A stretch of DNA of 64,000 bases from the NCBI GenBank assembly GCA_963995525.1, contig OZ023210.1, positions 7,969,906-8,033,905 of the forward strand, read 5' to 3'. Made by a program: the position numbers and the translations under genes. Each line of letters starts with the position of its first letter. Positions within the stretch are counted from its first letter, which is position 1. The notes beneath the pieces were generated by a model. The model saw nothing but the letters and a program-made list of their open reading frames with translations, searched no databases and was not told the origin of the DNA. Shown piece by piece: positions 11,801-25,129 of the stretch. The DNA is from Escarpia spicata (Eukaryota; Annelida; Polychaeta; Sabellida; Siboglinidae).

Positions 11801-11879
11801 TCATTAGCATGGACTCCATGGCAAATGTGACATGGGCACAGATGGGGTAGGACTCCACCCAAATGAACACGCGGATCGT

Positions 11880-13860
11880 AGGGGGCTAATCAAGTCCACA
11901 AATTTATATATTTTACCAAGAAATAAAGGCTAGATTTTATCTAAACACAGTGAACAATGTCTTAAACTTTCTAACTGCGTACGTAATAAGACCATTTGGC
12001 CGACGATGTACGTACCTTTTTCGAAAAATGGGACGGAAAAAATGAAAAACGTAGCGGCAAAATTTCCCGCGTCCATGTTGTCGTAGAAGGGTTCTCGTTG
12101 TCTTAAATGAGTTCGCGTTACATCCTGGTATCCATGATGTCGTATGATGGTGTAGACTTTTATTTTATGAGAACAAATTCATTGGAGGTACGTAACTAAT
12201 AAATGGACACGACAAAAGTTAATTTTCGTTAGGTACTTGTCATTTATACTTCTTGAAAAATAACTTCACAAATTAATAAGTGCCATTGCCAAGTCAAAGA
12301 AAACATTTTCTTTTACTGTACAATATATATTTCACTCATAATTAAGGCAGTACAAGTGTGTACCAGTACTGTGTTCTTGCCCATATAATAAAACATAGGT
12401 ACAGACAACAAAATCGTGTCTCTGGCATATTTTTCGGTAAAAAGGCGACCATTTTGAATTTTGGTAAGATTCGAAATAGCGGCAGTCCGATAGTCAGAGG
12501 CCTACCAAAAATTCGGTTGGATTGCCGAAGTTGGCGTCAGCGGTAGTCCGACGGGCTACCGCAAAATCCGGGAATATTTTTTACTCATCAGTCACATGCG
12601 GGAGATACATATACATCTAGGGACACTGATTTTACGCGATCGCGGAGAACGGGAAGAATTCGCGGAATTGGCGTTTGAAACGGAATTATTTGGCTAGCCT
12701 TTTCAAACGGAAATTCCGCGATCGCCAAAAAACGGATGAAATCGCAGTATTTGCGTTTCGAAAACGTTATCACCGTGATCACAAAAAAGAGCAGAAGCAC
12801 CGCCTGTTTCACCGATAATGCCTTAACTGGAGCTATTTTGAAACAAACGTTTAATATGCAACAACGTAAGACAAATCGTTGCGAAGTGTCATGGCGCCTG
12901 TGCTACCTCGTATCAACTGACGTAAACTGGAACACATGCAGAAGGCGCTAACATAAACCGTTTCGCGATCGATGCCTGGCTGTCCGCTAAGCGCATGGAA
13001 GACATGTTGCTAATTAAATGTAGTTGTCACATAATTAGAACACGCGTAAGTGTACATATTCCGGCTTCGAACACAAAACGCGAAGGAGTAACAACAGCCT
13101 AGGTTACACTGGCTCAAAGTGAGATAGTCCGCGTTTCGTAATTTTAACAAATTCCGTTGGATGGCGTCATATATAGCCCTAGATAAAAATGTAATGGTTG
13201 AACAAAATTATTAGTGAAACAGCAGTGATTTGAACATTCATAATTGTTAATATGATTGCTTGTATAATTTGCATCTGCTAACTTATATATTAAGCACTGC
13301 TGCATTATAAACAACCAGTCATTTATATATAATTATAAGACATGAATTATTTTATTACCTGTATTGTTTATGTATGGTTGTTACTGTGGTGCAAATATTG
13401 CACAAATTGATGTTGTTAGAAAAGTTAACCACACCGTAAAACAGTATTATTTAGATGCAGAGATCATAACATTGTGATATTTGAGATATTTCACAGAATG
13501 TATTATTTTTCAAAGTTAACTTTGAAATAAAATATTTCTTTTCTGAACAGAAATGGACTTCTTTAGCCAGTAATGCCCAGTATGCCATTTTAAAACGGAA
13601 AATGCGTCATTTGACACACAAACAATACGTCATTTGGTGTTGGGGTATATATGTTACTGGTGTACATTTGTTGTTTGGTGTATTAAATATGTTCGATTTT
13701 CAAATTTTTTGTTCGACCCATTACTTTGCTAAAAAAATTGGCTATTTGTGGACTACCAGACATTTCTGTGGACTGCCAGATTTTCCTATCAGGTAGTCCT
13801 GCTGATTACCAGAATTTTGGGAGTTATTTCTATCCCTTTTTGGTCAGATGTTCATAGTCA
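11880..13860. other. Non-coding right interior of TIR element, copy 1
   Basis: No recognised coding sequence. It contains short internal inverted motifs such as TTCGCGGAATTGGCG with its loose complement (12,650-12,730) and repeats of GGACTACCAGA-like text near 13,745-13,820. The short frames here also appear in the unit 3 copy but have no recognisable domain. Confidence 0.5.
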
Positions 13861-13861
13861 G

Positions 13862-14156
13862 GCATCATTGGAAATGGTTCCATTGAATTCCTCATATGGC
13901 AAACATGTGCGTAGACACCAAAATCATGTTTCTAGAATGCTCCAGTGCAACGATGTAACACATTTTTCTAATTTGATGTAGGTTCACGGCAGCCATCTTG
14001 GATTTGCCTAGCTCCCACAAGTTGCCCAAGGATGGCGCGTTGCCATCCCGCTGATATGAGTTGAGGGACCCATAACCTACATGATTCAGCAAAAAGACTT
14101 ACACTACCAATCATTTCCGGGTTCCATACTGAACATAGTAGGGCGGCAACTCGACT
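13862..14156 (-). repeat. Right terminal inverted repeat of TIR element, copy 1
   Basis: Read on the minus strand from 14,156, this arm aligns with 9181-9450. It carries an extra stretch of roughly 10 bases early (CCCTACTATGTTC-like) and a GTGTTACATC segment that is lost in the left arm of copy 1 but kept in the left arm of copy 2. Confidence 0.8.
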
Positions 14157-14698
14157 ATATGGAAAGAAAGAACATAACGAGACAAAACTGTGCCCGACCC
14201 TCACCCCCCGTACAGCACGGGACAATGAGGAAAAACAATTTCCAAGGGAATAATGATAATCATTATGAGCCAACTTGTGTGATATCTGACGGCAGGTGGT
14301 ATTACGTTTACGGGTATGTAGTGAATTCAGTTGTAAAACTGACCCTTTTTTCAACTGCAATGACGTTATATCCTAGGGTACGATACAAGAGACAGTGGAC
14401 CATGTACTGTCATTACTTTTTCAGTGTTTACATTGGTCATTATGTGTTGCTTTGTCTGTTTGACACTACAATCAGCCATATTATTTAAAAATGCACCGGT
14501 ATGCTCTACGTTCGGTCTACATTTTAATATGTTCCACTGTTTTGCAAACATTGATTGCACACGTATCCGTACACAAAATTAAACGCTTCACTTCATTAAC
14601 CTTGGCACGCACATGCGCTCACGCCCACATACGCACGAACGCACACATACGAGAATGCGCGCGCGTACACACACACACACGCACACACAACCGCACCC
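14157..14698. other. Right part of segment B
   Basis: Unique to segment B and repeated at about 25,130-25,690. It ends in a CA-rich stretch with a short (AC)n at 14,666-14,690, longer in unit 3. No gene or element was recognised. Confidence 0.5.
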
Positions 14699-15087
14699 AT
14701 TATTTGTACACGAATCGACCGGTTGTCTGTGGTATTTTCCATGGCGTGACAAACATAAATTCGTCAACAACACTAAGTCTTTTGCTTGATCTCTAGGAGA
14801 ACCCTTGCCAATTGATTGTTTGTGGTCAATGGCTTTGTGTCTGGAAATGGCCAAGTGTGTCGTCTTTGACTGGACGTCATCGTAGATTCTCGGCTAGGAC
14901 ACTGTCTCTTTATTGGTACTCAGATTTATATTCAAACTTAGCGAATTCTAAAGACATAGTGTTGATGACCCCAAGCTCCTGCTTTGCCACGTTATCCTCG
15001 TACGGCTGATCTCTGGTCAATGGTCAAGCAGCCGGACAATGGTGACGCGTGTGTGGCCGAACTCACGTATGCCGCGTGGAGCTCAAC

Positions 15088-15095
15088 TATATAAG
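15088..15095 (+). promoter_or_regulatory. TATA box of hemerythrin gene 2
   Basis: TATATAAG lies 94 bp before the ATG, the same placement as in genes 1 and 3. Confidence 0.75.
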
Positions 15096-15181
15096 TTCCG
15101 AGCAACGATCGAATCGGCACCAGTCTTCTGACAACAGTCGAGCTTCCTTGAGGTCGCCCAAATCGCCAAGAACCAGTCGAC

Positions 15182-17878
15182 ATGTCTTTCGAAATTCCAG
15201 ACCCCTACGTGTGGGACGAGTCCTTCCGAGTCTTCGTGAGTATATCTTATATAGTAATATATACACTGCGTTTGGTTTGCTTCAAAATACCTTTAACAGG
15301 TATTTTGTCCTCTTTTATGTTATGTAAATTTGGTGGTTATAAGAAACACAAAAGCAATTACTTACGTACGTTGTATTTGATTGTTCCAATGATAATATTA
15401 ATCATGTTACATCGATATCACCTTTCTGTTCTCTTATCTTGCATGGATGACGTTTTGTGTATATATTGTATGTAGTGTATATTATAAACAATATGCAAAT
15501 GTAAATTGTATACTAGTGCAACCGTAGTTATAGATTGCTTTTTAGATACACACACATTATAATCTGACATACCGACATGTTTAGATACATCAAAACGCGA
15601 AACCTTTGTCATCTGTTGATATAGCAACTGAAACCATATCAATGTCCACGTTTGTTTGATCTATCGGGGATCACAATAGTGCCATCTCTGATTCAACATA
15701 ATTTCACATGTTGTTCCACCATTATCGGTTAATGTTATACAATTTTGCTCTTTTCAGTACGACAACATCGACTCTGAGCACCAGGCCATCTTCGAGGCGA
15801 TCTTTGCCTGCTCCAAGAATCCTTCAGACGCTGCGCTCATCACGAAACTGTACAAGGTGACGGAAGACCATTTCGTAGACGAAGAGGTAAAACGTGTTTA
15901 AATTAAATGATGTTGTCACTTGGAATATATTGTTTAATTACGTATTATTAATTGACTGTGTAAGTTATTTATCGAATTGATTGATATTATGAAGTCTTTG
16001 CTATCCCGTCCGTAATGCTGCATGAAGCATATTCGGAATCCGTGTTGCTCGAGTTCAACCGCTATTGTGGCCAAGTTCAACACGTATTGTGGTCGAGTTC
16101 AACCCGTATTGTGGTCGAGTTCAACCTGTATTGTGGCCGAGTTCAACCCGTATTGTGGTCGAGTTCAACCTGTATTATGGCCGAGTTCAACCCGTATTGT
16201 GGGCGAGATCATTTCAACAGTTCCCACTATAATTGTGAAAATATATGTGAAAATAGCTGGCTATCACACTTATTTAGTAGGTACGGTAACTGGTTTCCTT
16301 CAGTAGTAAACGAATAATTTCAAACAAAACCGTTCTGTATCTAAATATAACGTGGTGCAACGAAACGTCCATTAATGAAAAGTCATATTATTTATTATTA
16401 GAAAACTGTTCATCAACTTGTAAGACTAATTTAAAACGAGTTTAATTTATGTCACAACTAAGATTTGAAACTAACTCACTTTCAACGTTTCAAAATCAAT
16501 TCCAGATGAAAACTGCCGATGACGGTTGAACAGTTGAAAGTGAGGATAATTCTTAGTTGTAACGTGGAGAAAATGAGTTTTTGAGATATTATTTGCTATG
16601 TTTCTAAAGTATATTAACCATCTTGCATGTGTTCTCTGTTATAGGGCATGCTGAAGAAGGCGAAGTACTCGGACCTCGCGAATCACCAGAAGATCCACAA
16701 CGACTTCTTGGCGAAGATCAAGAAACTGAAGGCACCGCTAGATGGCGCCAGCGTGTCTTGGGCCAAGCAATGGTGAGTGTCTCTTTTGTATTCAGTGCCA
16801 TGTACGTTAACTGGAAAGTTTTGGTATTGTCATTGCCATGTTTTTCTTCAAATCTCCATTCGTATTGAAAGTAAGATTTTAATTCAATGCATTTAATTAT
16901 TAAGTGGAGTTCTGACAAACGTCATAGCATCGTTGTTATTCGAAACTCTGTGTATTGTTTGTGTAGTCGTTTACAGTCCGTGCTACGTTACATGGGGGTA
17001 ACATATTTTGTCGGGTGCCATCTTTAAACATGGCGGGTATATGAATGTTGGTGAACGTTAAACGTAATATAACCTCATCCTACTTTTTGATATCAACTTT
17101 GTGTCTCTAGGCTACGTAGTTCTTAAGCTATAGAAATAATAGGCTTTGTCGGGGGTCATCTTAAAAAATAGTGGATAAAAAAAATGGCGGATATTTCAAA
17201 GTCGGTATAGGTAAAAAAATAATACAATTTAAATAATCACGTCTAAAAACCCTTCAATTTGGCATCAACTTGGTGGCTCTAGATTATGTAGTTCTTACGA
17301 TATGGAAATAATAGGCTATGACGGGCGTCATCTTTAAAAATGGCGGATGTATGAGAGTCAATGAAGATCAAAGGTAACCTTTTTGAAATTGCTATCCACT
17401 AGGCTATTCAAAACCATCAACATAACTGTATGACGTATTTTGTGATATATTGTGACATGTGTTTTGACGACCGCAATCTTTGAAAATTGCGGACATGGAA
17501 ACCGAAGATGTCAATATATTAAATATTTGAAATCCTTGTCCTCTCAAATATATATCAGCACACCACAATTATTGTTCTATATGTCGCAGTTATTAAGGTA
17601 CGGGGAAAGTGAATTTGGCGGCCATTTTAAAAAATGGCCGCCATTTTTTAATACAGCAAAATCTGGAATACCTCCAATGTTTAAAATGGTTCCCTTGGTA
17701 TGTAGAATAGATGAGCCAAGTGTCTTGCTTGAATTAAAAAGTGCACAATCTTTTCTCATATCCGCTGGACTAACATTACTATGGTTGCGTGTCCACCATT
17801 ACAAACAGCTCGATTGTCCGTTGTAGGCTGGTCGGCCATATCAAGGGCATCGACTTCAAGTACAAGGGTAAATTGTAA
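15182..17878 (+). CDS. Hemerythrin, gene 2 (four exons)
   Basis: Exons: 15,182-15,235, 15,758-15,886, 16,645-16,772, 17,827-17,878, with the same intron positions and phases as gene 1. They encode a 120-residue protein identical to gene 1 (silent differences in codon 4 and in exon 3). All seven predicted iron ligands are kept (H26, H56, E60, H75, H79, H108, D113). The introns are nearly identical to those of gene 1, whereas the promoter and upstream spacer match gene 3 better. The gene is therefore a mosaic shaped by unequal exchange or gene conversion. A candidate AATAAA lies at 18,202-18,207. It is an expected intracellular O2-binding protein, like its neighbours. Confidence 0.95.
16048..16225 (+). 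repeat. 22-bp minisatellite in intron 2 of hemerythrin gene 2
   Basis: Same array as in gene 1, about eight units, with small unit-to-unit substitutions. Confidence 0.85.
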
Positions 17879-19592
17879 AAACGGAAGACCAAAGAACAAA
17901 AAGCGCGGCGTCTGTGAACGGTCTGCGTGACTGCTGTCATTCAGTGTTGTTGACGTCACGCTCACAGCTTAGTGACATTCTGCATCGACACCACTTGACG
18001 CGTCGCTCGGCCAGTCTAATGGACAAAGTGCACATACCATCAATGACATCAGCTCGAGAGACACTATACGTTTGACAATACACAATACTGCCCTGCATTG
18101 TTGAACACATTGTTTATATGGCTATACGTATCGATCAGTGGACGTAGAAGTAATTGACAATGGAATGCGTTCAGACGGCCATAAATGGTACGTTTTCATG
18201 TAATAAAAATACAACAATAATCGTGGCTATCAGGAGTTGACAAATATAAACCATGTTGCATGCATGTACACCAGAATATCGCGTACTTTTGAACAAACTT
18301 AATAGTTGTGTCTATTATATTAACACAACTGGTAAGGTTTTTGTATGCATTATGTTCTTACGTGTGTGCGTGTAGCTTTGTGCGCACGTGCGTGCGTGCG
18401 TGCGTACGTGCGTGCGTGCGTGCGTGCGTGTGTGTGTGTGTGTGTGTGTGTGTTTTGTGTACGTGTCCCTGAGCATGTGCATTTTCCATATGTGGGCTTA
18501 GTCCAACATAAGAAGTAAAACAAAACAGTTTATTTCACCTCATATACCACGCTCATGCGTACGCACGCACGTATGCACGCGCGCACACTCACCCTATTTG
18601 TAAGGAGACGTGAAGTACATGTACCTAAACGCACCATCTATTTAGTGATATATTTAACATTTAATATTTTAAGATTAACTATCCTACTTTTATGTCCATT
18701 TGCATTCTTGGAACATTGGCCTATTATATATGATAAACAAATTGGCGATGTAATAGTGATGTCGTTATTTACTTATGGGTTTACAATATGTTATGCTTTT
18801 CCTTAGTTTTGATAATATCTCTAGGTGACGCCACTGCAACATAATTTAAGAACGAAATATTGCTGTTTACGCTCCCCTGCATTTTCTTTGCACCATTTTG
18901 AGACAACGTGCTATCTATACGGGCAATACTGTTATTATTTTCCATTCAACATTTCTGAGCTGTTTACGATTAAGGTCGTTCATCAAAAAGCCCGAGTTCC
19001 GAGACTTGTCGTCCGCTGAATGAATGTAGGCTGCAGGATGCCGTAAATGTTGCCGACGGGACCTTTGGGTGCTTTTATGAGTGTTTCTGTCTATCTCTAT
19101 GTGTGTTTGTCCGTAGAGGAACTCTGGTAGGTGATCAATTGTTTCGCCAAGTACATTCGTGCTGAGAACGATTCGGAGGAGTTCACTTTGTGTTCTAAAG
19201 GTCATGGCTATGCTAAGGTTAAACATTATTTTCCACGTTATGGGGAATAATAATAATAATCTTTTTTATTACCCGCAGTACAGGCATTCAGTTTGCCATC
19301 ACAGCTAAATAGATGGGCACAAAGGAAACAAGCCCAATATCAAGCAAAGAAAACAGACCATATACAAAACACATATACAAAAAAGACATACAGAAACATA
19401 CATGTCTAAGTGAGAATATTGGTGCAACAGGGTCGGTTGGAAATCATCAAACATACTTCGAAACATGTATACAGGATAACCTTGATATGTTACCGGCATG
19501 TGGTGAAATGAATTTCCCCACGTTGAGATGCTTTAGAACATCTACTGACAATTAATTCGATATAATCTATACGTGGACTATGTCTGATGGAG
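17879..19592. other. 3' flank and spacer of tandem unit 2
   Basis: Near-identical to 3335-5062. It includes a (CGTG)n/(TG)n microsatellite at 18,384-18,453. The site that carries the LINE in unit 1 is uninterrupted here (near 19,590). No gene seen. Confidence 0.6.
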
Positions 19593-19769
19593 TTGTAATG
19601 ATTTGGAATAGCAGTATAAATTTATTAAAAAGTTATATGGTTATTATATTTCTACTTCTTTGTGTGAGAAACATATATATTTTAATCAAAAACACAGAAT
19701 TACACGATTGATTACAGTCGTGTAGGTCAAAACTTTAAATAGGATGTACTAGGCAATTATTTACCACTC

Positions 19770-20150
19770 AAAGAAGGTGACATAAATGTCACTGAAGTGA
19801 ATATTGAAGATATGTTGCCACAGAAATAATGATAATACGGAGAACGACTGGTTTCGAAGAATCACAAGAACACAGATGGTGGACTGAAGAAGGACGAATG
19901 ACCCGAGGAAAGAGGTTGGAATGGAATGCAGCATAACGGGAAGATTGCTGAGTAGCCGGGTGAGGTGGGCAGGCCACTTGGTGAGAATGTATACTGGTAA
20001 AATAGCACGAAGACCAGAGGCAAAAAAACATCACAGACACGGGAAAAGTGGAAGGCCATAGGAGAGAAGGGAGGACTGCCCGATGAGGGATATGAGAAGA
20101 TTGGTGGAGGATGAAAGAGGGAGAGAGGGAACTGCTGATAGGAAACTATT
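19770..20150 (+). mobile_element. C-terminal scrap of a non-LTR reverse transcriptase, copy 2
   Basis: Duplicate of 8790-9180, showing the same WAGHLVRM and CP-RRDMRR-like pattern. It lacks about 13 bases near its start relative to copy 1. Confidence 0.5.
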
Positions 20151-23100
20151 AGTCGAGTTGCCATTTTTGGAACCTAGGAATGGTTGGTAGTGTAAGATTT
20201 GTTTAGGTTATGGGTATCTCAACTCAAATTAGTGGGATGGCAACGCGCCATCCCTTGGCAACTTGTGGGAGTCAGGCAAATCCAAAATGGCTGCTGTGAA
20301 CCTAGGTCAAATTAGAAAATGTGTTACATCTTTGCACTGAATCATGCTAGGAACATGATTTTGGTGTCAATACACACGTTTTGGCATATGAAGAATGCAA
20401 TGGAACCATTTCCAATGATGTCCAACTTTGTTCACATGACAAAAATCCAAAATGACCGCCATTTTCACCGAAAATAGCCAAAAATCTAGCAGACATTTTT
20501 TGATTGGTATATGCTAGAGACACGATTTATGTGTCCATCCCCATCTTTTGCCATATCAGCAATTCAATGGAACCAATTCCAATGATGCCCGACTATGAAC
20601 ACCTGACCAAAATTCAAAATTGTCGTAATTTTTACCGAAAATAACCATGACTTTTGATTGGATGATGCTAGAAACATGATGTTTCGGTACATAATGAGTT
20701 TATTGGAATTTGTTTCCAATGATTTTGTATTGATGTGACATGGCAATAAAGCTGTTGTTAAAATTGGGACGTATGTAAGATAACATTTATTTACAGTTCT
20801 TCATTTGCAAAGATCAGTCATCGTGAATGAGCTACGAGTATGCTAACAGCTATACGTACATGCACATGTATATGGCTACTTCTGACAAGAAACATAAAAA
20901 AGCTTTGCAAAATGGTATGCAGTAATCACGAATGAATCTGTATCATATATGTGCAACATTTAAAAGTACAAAATTCAAAGTTCAAAGTAAGAAGTACTCA
21001 ATTATTAATTTGCTGAAACACAATTTGAGAGCATTTTTTGTAATGACAGGTTTCATTTGGACAATGTGTATATCATTAATCAATTCATAACCAACGGTAT
21101 ATGAAAGGGACGCCATTCACATTACATTATCATAGAAAAGTTTAGTCCCGCCATTCTCTCTCATCCTCCTCATCTATTTCCTCTGTACTGTCACCTTCTT
21201 CTTCATTATCATACCTAGGCGTCATTCTCATGCTCATTGTGTTTGGTGAACGGGTTGAGGCACATGGCGTCACCAGCACAGAAGCAGTACGGTGTGCTTG
21301 ATTATCGTTAAGAATGACAGCTACATGCATGACTGCTGCAAGCTTTCCCTATAGCTTTACACTGACCGTTGATGACAGGGGGGCTGCTGGTCCTCTTGCG
21401 AAGCATGGAGTTGGCACACCCTCTGCACCAGTGGCAAACTCCCATCCATAATCAGCGATATCAACCACGGGCGGAGTCTGCTGATCTGCTGCTTTCCAGA
21501 ACATGACTTGGTAGTGAGCTCGCAGGATGTGGTAGGCCAGATTAGCGTCTGTCAGAGGAAGAGTCTTGATACATACAACTTTCCCTCTGGTCTTTTTGGA
21601 GTAGAGCTCATGCCTGGCAGAAGCCATGCTTGTGTCTTCAGCAACACCATAGAACAAGCAGATGAATGCCAGTCCAATCTCTGTTAACTGTTCGAGAGTA
21701 ACACACTCTTCACCAAAGACAGTGTAGAGGCCAGAGTGGTCAGCATACTTCAATAAATTTAGCCCCACTCCATCGAGCTAGCTGCACACGGGCTGTCAGC
21801 TGTGTACTCCATACCCAGAACATAAGCAAAACAAAGACGTCTGTGTCATCGCTGATCATTCGTACAGTTTTCTTACCATTCTTCACAGCCTCCAGAAGAT
21901 AACTAGTGATAAAAATATATGCTTCATCATGGCTGTACACGCCGTCCTCTCTTCCAACCATCGTCACATTGTTGCCCAAATTGAATGTGGAGAGAACCCT
22001 GATGAGGGCCTTCATATTTGCCGTGCTCTTCATGATGGCATCGCTGCATGGGAGCTTGCTGGATAGTCTGATGTTGTAGTCAACAGCCCCTTCACATGCA
22101 CGCCGGATTCGTTCATGGTCCTTTGTTGACGGGTCATCATAACGATCGAAGATGACCAGCACTTCTGTTGATTGGTACTGGCTGAGTCTGTCCTTCATGT
22201 TGTTGGCGAGATCTGAAGCAGACCCAGCACAGGGCCAAACAATAAGATATGGAAGTTGCTGGCCATCGACGATCACATTGTCTGGACATGCTGGTTGAAG
22301 ATCATCCGCTTTCAGTTTAGAGACGAGAGTCCTCACACATCCATATCCATCAGTGGTTGATGTAGGTACAGCGCACAGTTCATAGTCAAACATTGTTTGA
22401 AGTTCGACTTGCGGTGCTGCCCTATCGCGATGAGACGACTAAATGGTGATGCCATGTCATTCTCACATATGGCCACGCCACGTTTGATTGATGCCATGGT
22501 TTTGACTTTTCTTTTCAGGGGAGCATGGAAGCCACCAGGCAATGACGACCTGAAGTCTAGGAGCATGCCCTCCCCTATCTTGAGAGCTTCCTGGACGTTG
22601 ACAGAAGCACTAGCCACTTTATTATTAATACTGTTATAGAGGCTTGAACTTGTCATTTTGAGAGGATGGGAATGCTTCTTCAACTCCTCGTATACACGAT
22701 TCCTGTCATCTGTATCGAATATGCGCCTTTTCTCTCCCTCCTCCTCCTCCTATCGTTTCTCCTCCTTCACCTCCTCATTAGCATGGACTCCATGGCAAAT
22801 GTGACATGGGCACAGATGGAGTAGGACTCCACCCAAATGAACACGCGGATCGTAGGGGGCTAATCAAGTCCACAAATTTATATATTTTACCAAGAAATAA
22901 AGGCTAGATTTTATCTAAACACAGTGAACAATGTCTTAAACTTTCTAACTGCGTACGTAATAAGACCATTTGGCCGACGATGTACGTACCTTTTTCGAAA
23001 AATGGGACGGAAAAAATGAAAAACGTGGCTGCACAATTTCCCGCGTCCATGTTGTCGTAGAAGAGTTCTCGCTGTCTTAAATGAGTTCGCGTTACATCCT

Positions 23101-25129
23101 GGTATCCATGATGTCGTATGATGGTGTAGAATTTTATTTTATGAGAACAAATTCATTGGAGGTGCGTAACTAATAAATGGACACGACAAAAGTTAATTTT
23201 CGTTAGGTACTTGTCATTTATACTTCTTGAAAAATAACTTCACAAATTAATAAGTGCCATTGCCAAGTCAAAGAAAACATTTTCTTTTATTGTACAATAT
23301 ACATTTCACTCATAATTAAGGCAGTACAAGTGTGTACCAGTACTGTGTTCTTGCCCATATAATAAAACATAGGTACAGACACCAAAATCGTGTCTCTGGC
23401 ATATTTTTCGGTAAAAAGGCGACCATTTTGAATTTTGGTAAGATTCGAAATAGCGGCACTCCGATAGTCAGATTCCTACCAAAAATTCGGTTGGATTGCC
23501 GAAGTTGGCGTCAGCGGTAGTCCGACGGGCTACCGCAAAATCCGGGAATATTTTTTACTCATCAGTCACATGCGGGAGATACATATACATCTAGGGACAC
23601 TGATTTTACGCGATCGCGGAGAACGGGAAGAATTCGCGGAATTGGCGTTTGAAACGGAATTATTTGGCTAGCCTTTTCAAACGGAAATTCCGCGACCGCA
23701 AAAAATGTATGAAATCGCGGTATTTGCGTATTGAAAAGGTTATCACCGTGATCACAAAAAAGAGCAGAAGCACCGCCTGTTTCAACGATAATGCCTTAAC
23801 TGGAGCTATTTTGAAACAAACGTTTAATATGCAACAACGTAAGGCAAATCGTTGCGAAGTGTCATGGCGCCTGTGCTACCTCGTATCAACTGACGTAAAC
23901 TGGAACACATGCAGAAGGCGCTAACATAAACCGTTTCGCGATCGTTGCCTGGCTGTCCGCTAAGCGCATGGAAGACATGTTGCTAATTAAATGTAGTTGT
24001 CACATAATTAGAACACGCGTAAGTGTACATATTCCGGCTTAGAACACAAAACGCGAAGGAGTAACAACAGCCTAGGTTACACTGGCTCAAAATGAGATAG
24101 TCCGCGTTTCGTAATTTTAACAAATTCCGTTGGATGGCGTCATATATAGCCCTAGATAAAAATGTAATGGTTGAATAAAATTATTAGTGAAACAGCAGTG
24201 ATTTGAACATTCATAATTGTTAATATGATTGCTTGTATAATTTACATCTGCTAACTTATATATTAAGCACTGCTGCATTAGAAACAACCAGTCATTTATA
24301 TATAATTATAAGACATGAATTATTTTATTACCTGAATTGTTTATGTATGGTTGTTACTGTGGTGCAAATATTGCACAAATTGATGTTGTTAGAAAAGTTA
24401 ACCACACCGTAAAACAGTATTATTTAGATGCAGAGATCATAACATTGTGATATTTGAGATATTTCACAGAATGTATTATTTTTCAAAGTTAACTTTGAAA
24501 TAAAATATTTCTTTTCTGAACAGAAATGGACTTCTTTAGCCAGTAATGCCCAGTATGTCATTTTTAAACGGAAAATGCGTCATTTGACACACAAACAATA
24601 CGTCATTTGGTGTTGGGGTATATATGTTATTGGTGTACATTTGTTGTTTGGTGTATTAAATATGTTCGATTTATTTAAAAAAATTTCGACCCATTACTTT
24701 GCTAAAAAATTTGGCTATTTGTGGACTACCAGACATTTCTGTGGACTGCCAGATTTTCCTATCAGGTAGTCCTGCTGACTACCAGAATTTTGGGAGTTAT
24801 TTCTATCCCTTTTTGGTCAGATGTTCATAGTCGGGCATCATTGGAAATGGTTCCATTGAATTCCTCATATGGCAAACATGTGCGTAGACACCAAAATCAT
24901 GTTTCTAGAATGCTCCAGTGCAACGATGTAACACATTTTTCTAATTTGATGTAGGTTCACGGCAGCCATCTTGGATTTGCCTAGCTCCCACAAGTTGCCC
25001 AAGGATGGCGCGTTGCCATCCCGCTGATATGAGTTGAGGGACCCATAACCTACATGATTCAGCAAAAAGACTTACACTACCAATCATTTCCGGGTTCCAT
25101 ACTGAACATAGTAGGGCGGCAACTCGACT
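20151..25129. mobile_element. Long-TIR element with PIN/XPG-like gene, copy 2
   Basis: Collinear with 9181-14,156 and about 98-99% identical by eye. TIR arms are at about 20,151-20,425 and 24,833-25,129. The left arm keeps the GTGTTACATC piece that copy 1 lost. The internal gene is decayed in the same places, so the decay precedes the unit duplication. Confidence 0.7.
21349..22775 (-). pseudogene. Decayed PIN/XPG-like family protein, copy 2
   Basis: Frames 22,683-22,333, 22,393-21,740 and 21,768-21,349 repeat the structure of copy 1, including SDDTDVFVLL and the missing GCDT-containing segment. Amino-acid differences from copy 1 are scattered and not conservative (for example HDEAD becomes HDEAY in the acidic THEEAD-like motif). 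This is consistent with loss of constraint. Confidence 0.65.

Larger units (their letters stand above)
9181..14156. mobile_element. Long-TIR element with PIN/XPG-like gene, copy 1
   Basis: The ends are inverted repeats of about 270-300 bp starting AGTCGAGTTGCC (left from 9181; right, reverse complement, ending 14,156). They share blocks such as GGATGGCGCGTTGCCATCCC and TTCCAATGATG. The left end also has three ~160-bp subterminal repeats (near 9366, 9531 and 9687). The interior carries a minus-strand decayed gene at 10,375-11,800. The right interior (11,900-13,860) has no recognisable gene. No DDE transposase was recognised. A second copy is at 20,151-25,129, duplicated with the hemerythrin unit rather than transposed independently. 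Confidence 0.7.
8780..14705. other. Spacer segment B of tandem unit 2
   Basis: About 5.93 kb present upstream of genes 2 and 3 but absent upstream of gene 1. It is flanked by the heptamer attattt (8773-8779 and 14,699-14,705), and the empty site at gene 1 has a single attattt (225-231). This suggests insertion with a 7-bp target duplication, or a deletion between short repeats in the gene 1 unit. It contains an RTE-like LINE scrap, a long-TIR element and a flank ending in a CA-rich stretch. The copy in unit 3 (about 19,763-25,690) is nearly identical. Confidence 0.7.
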
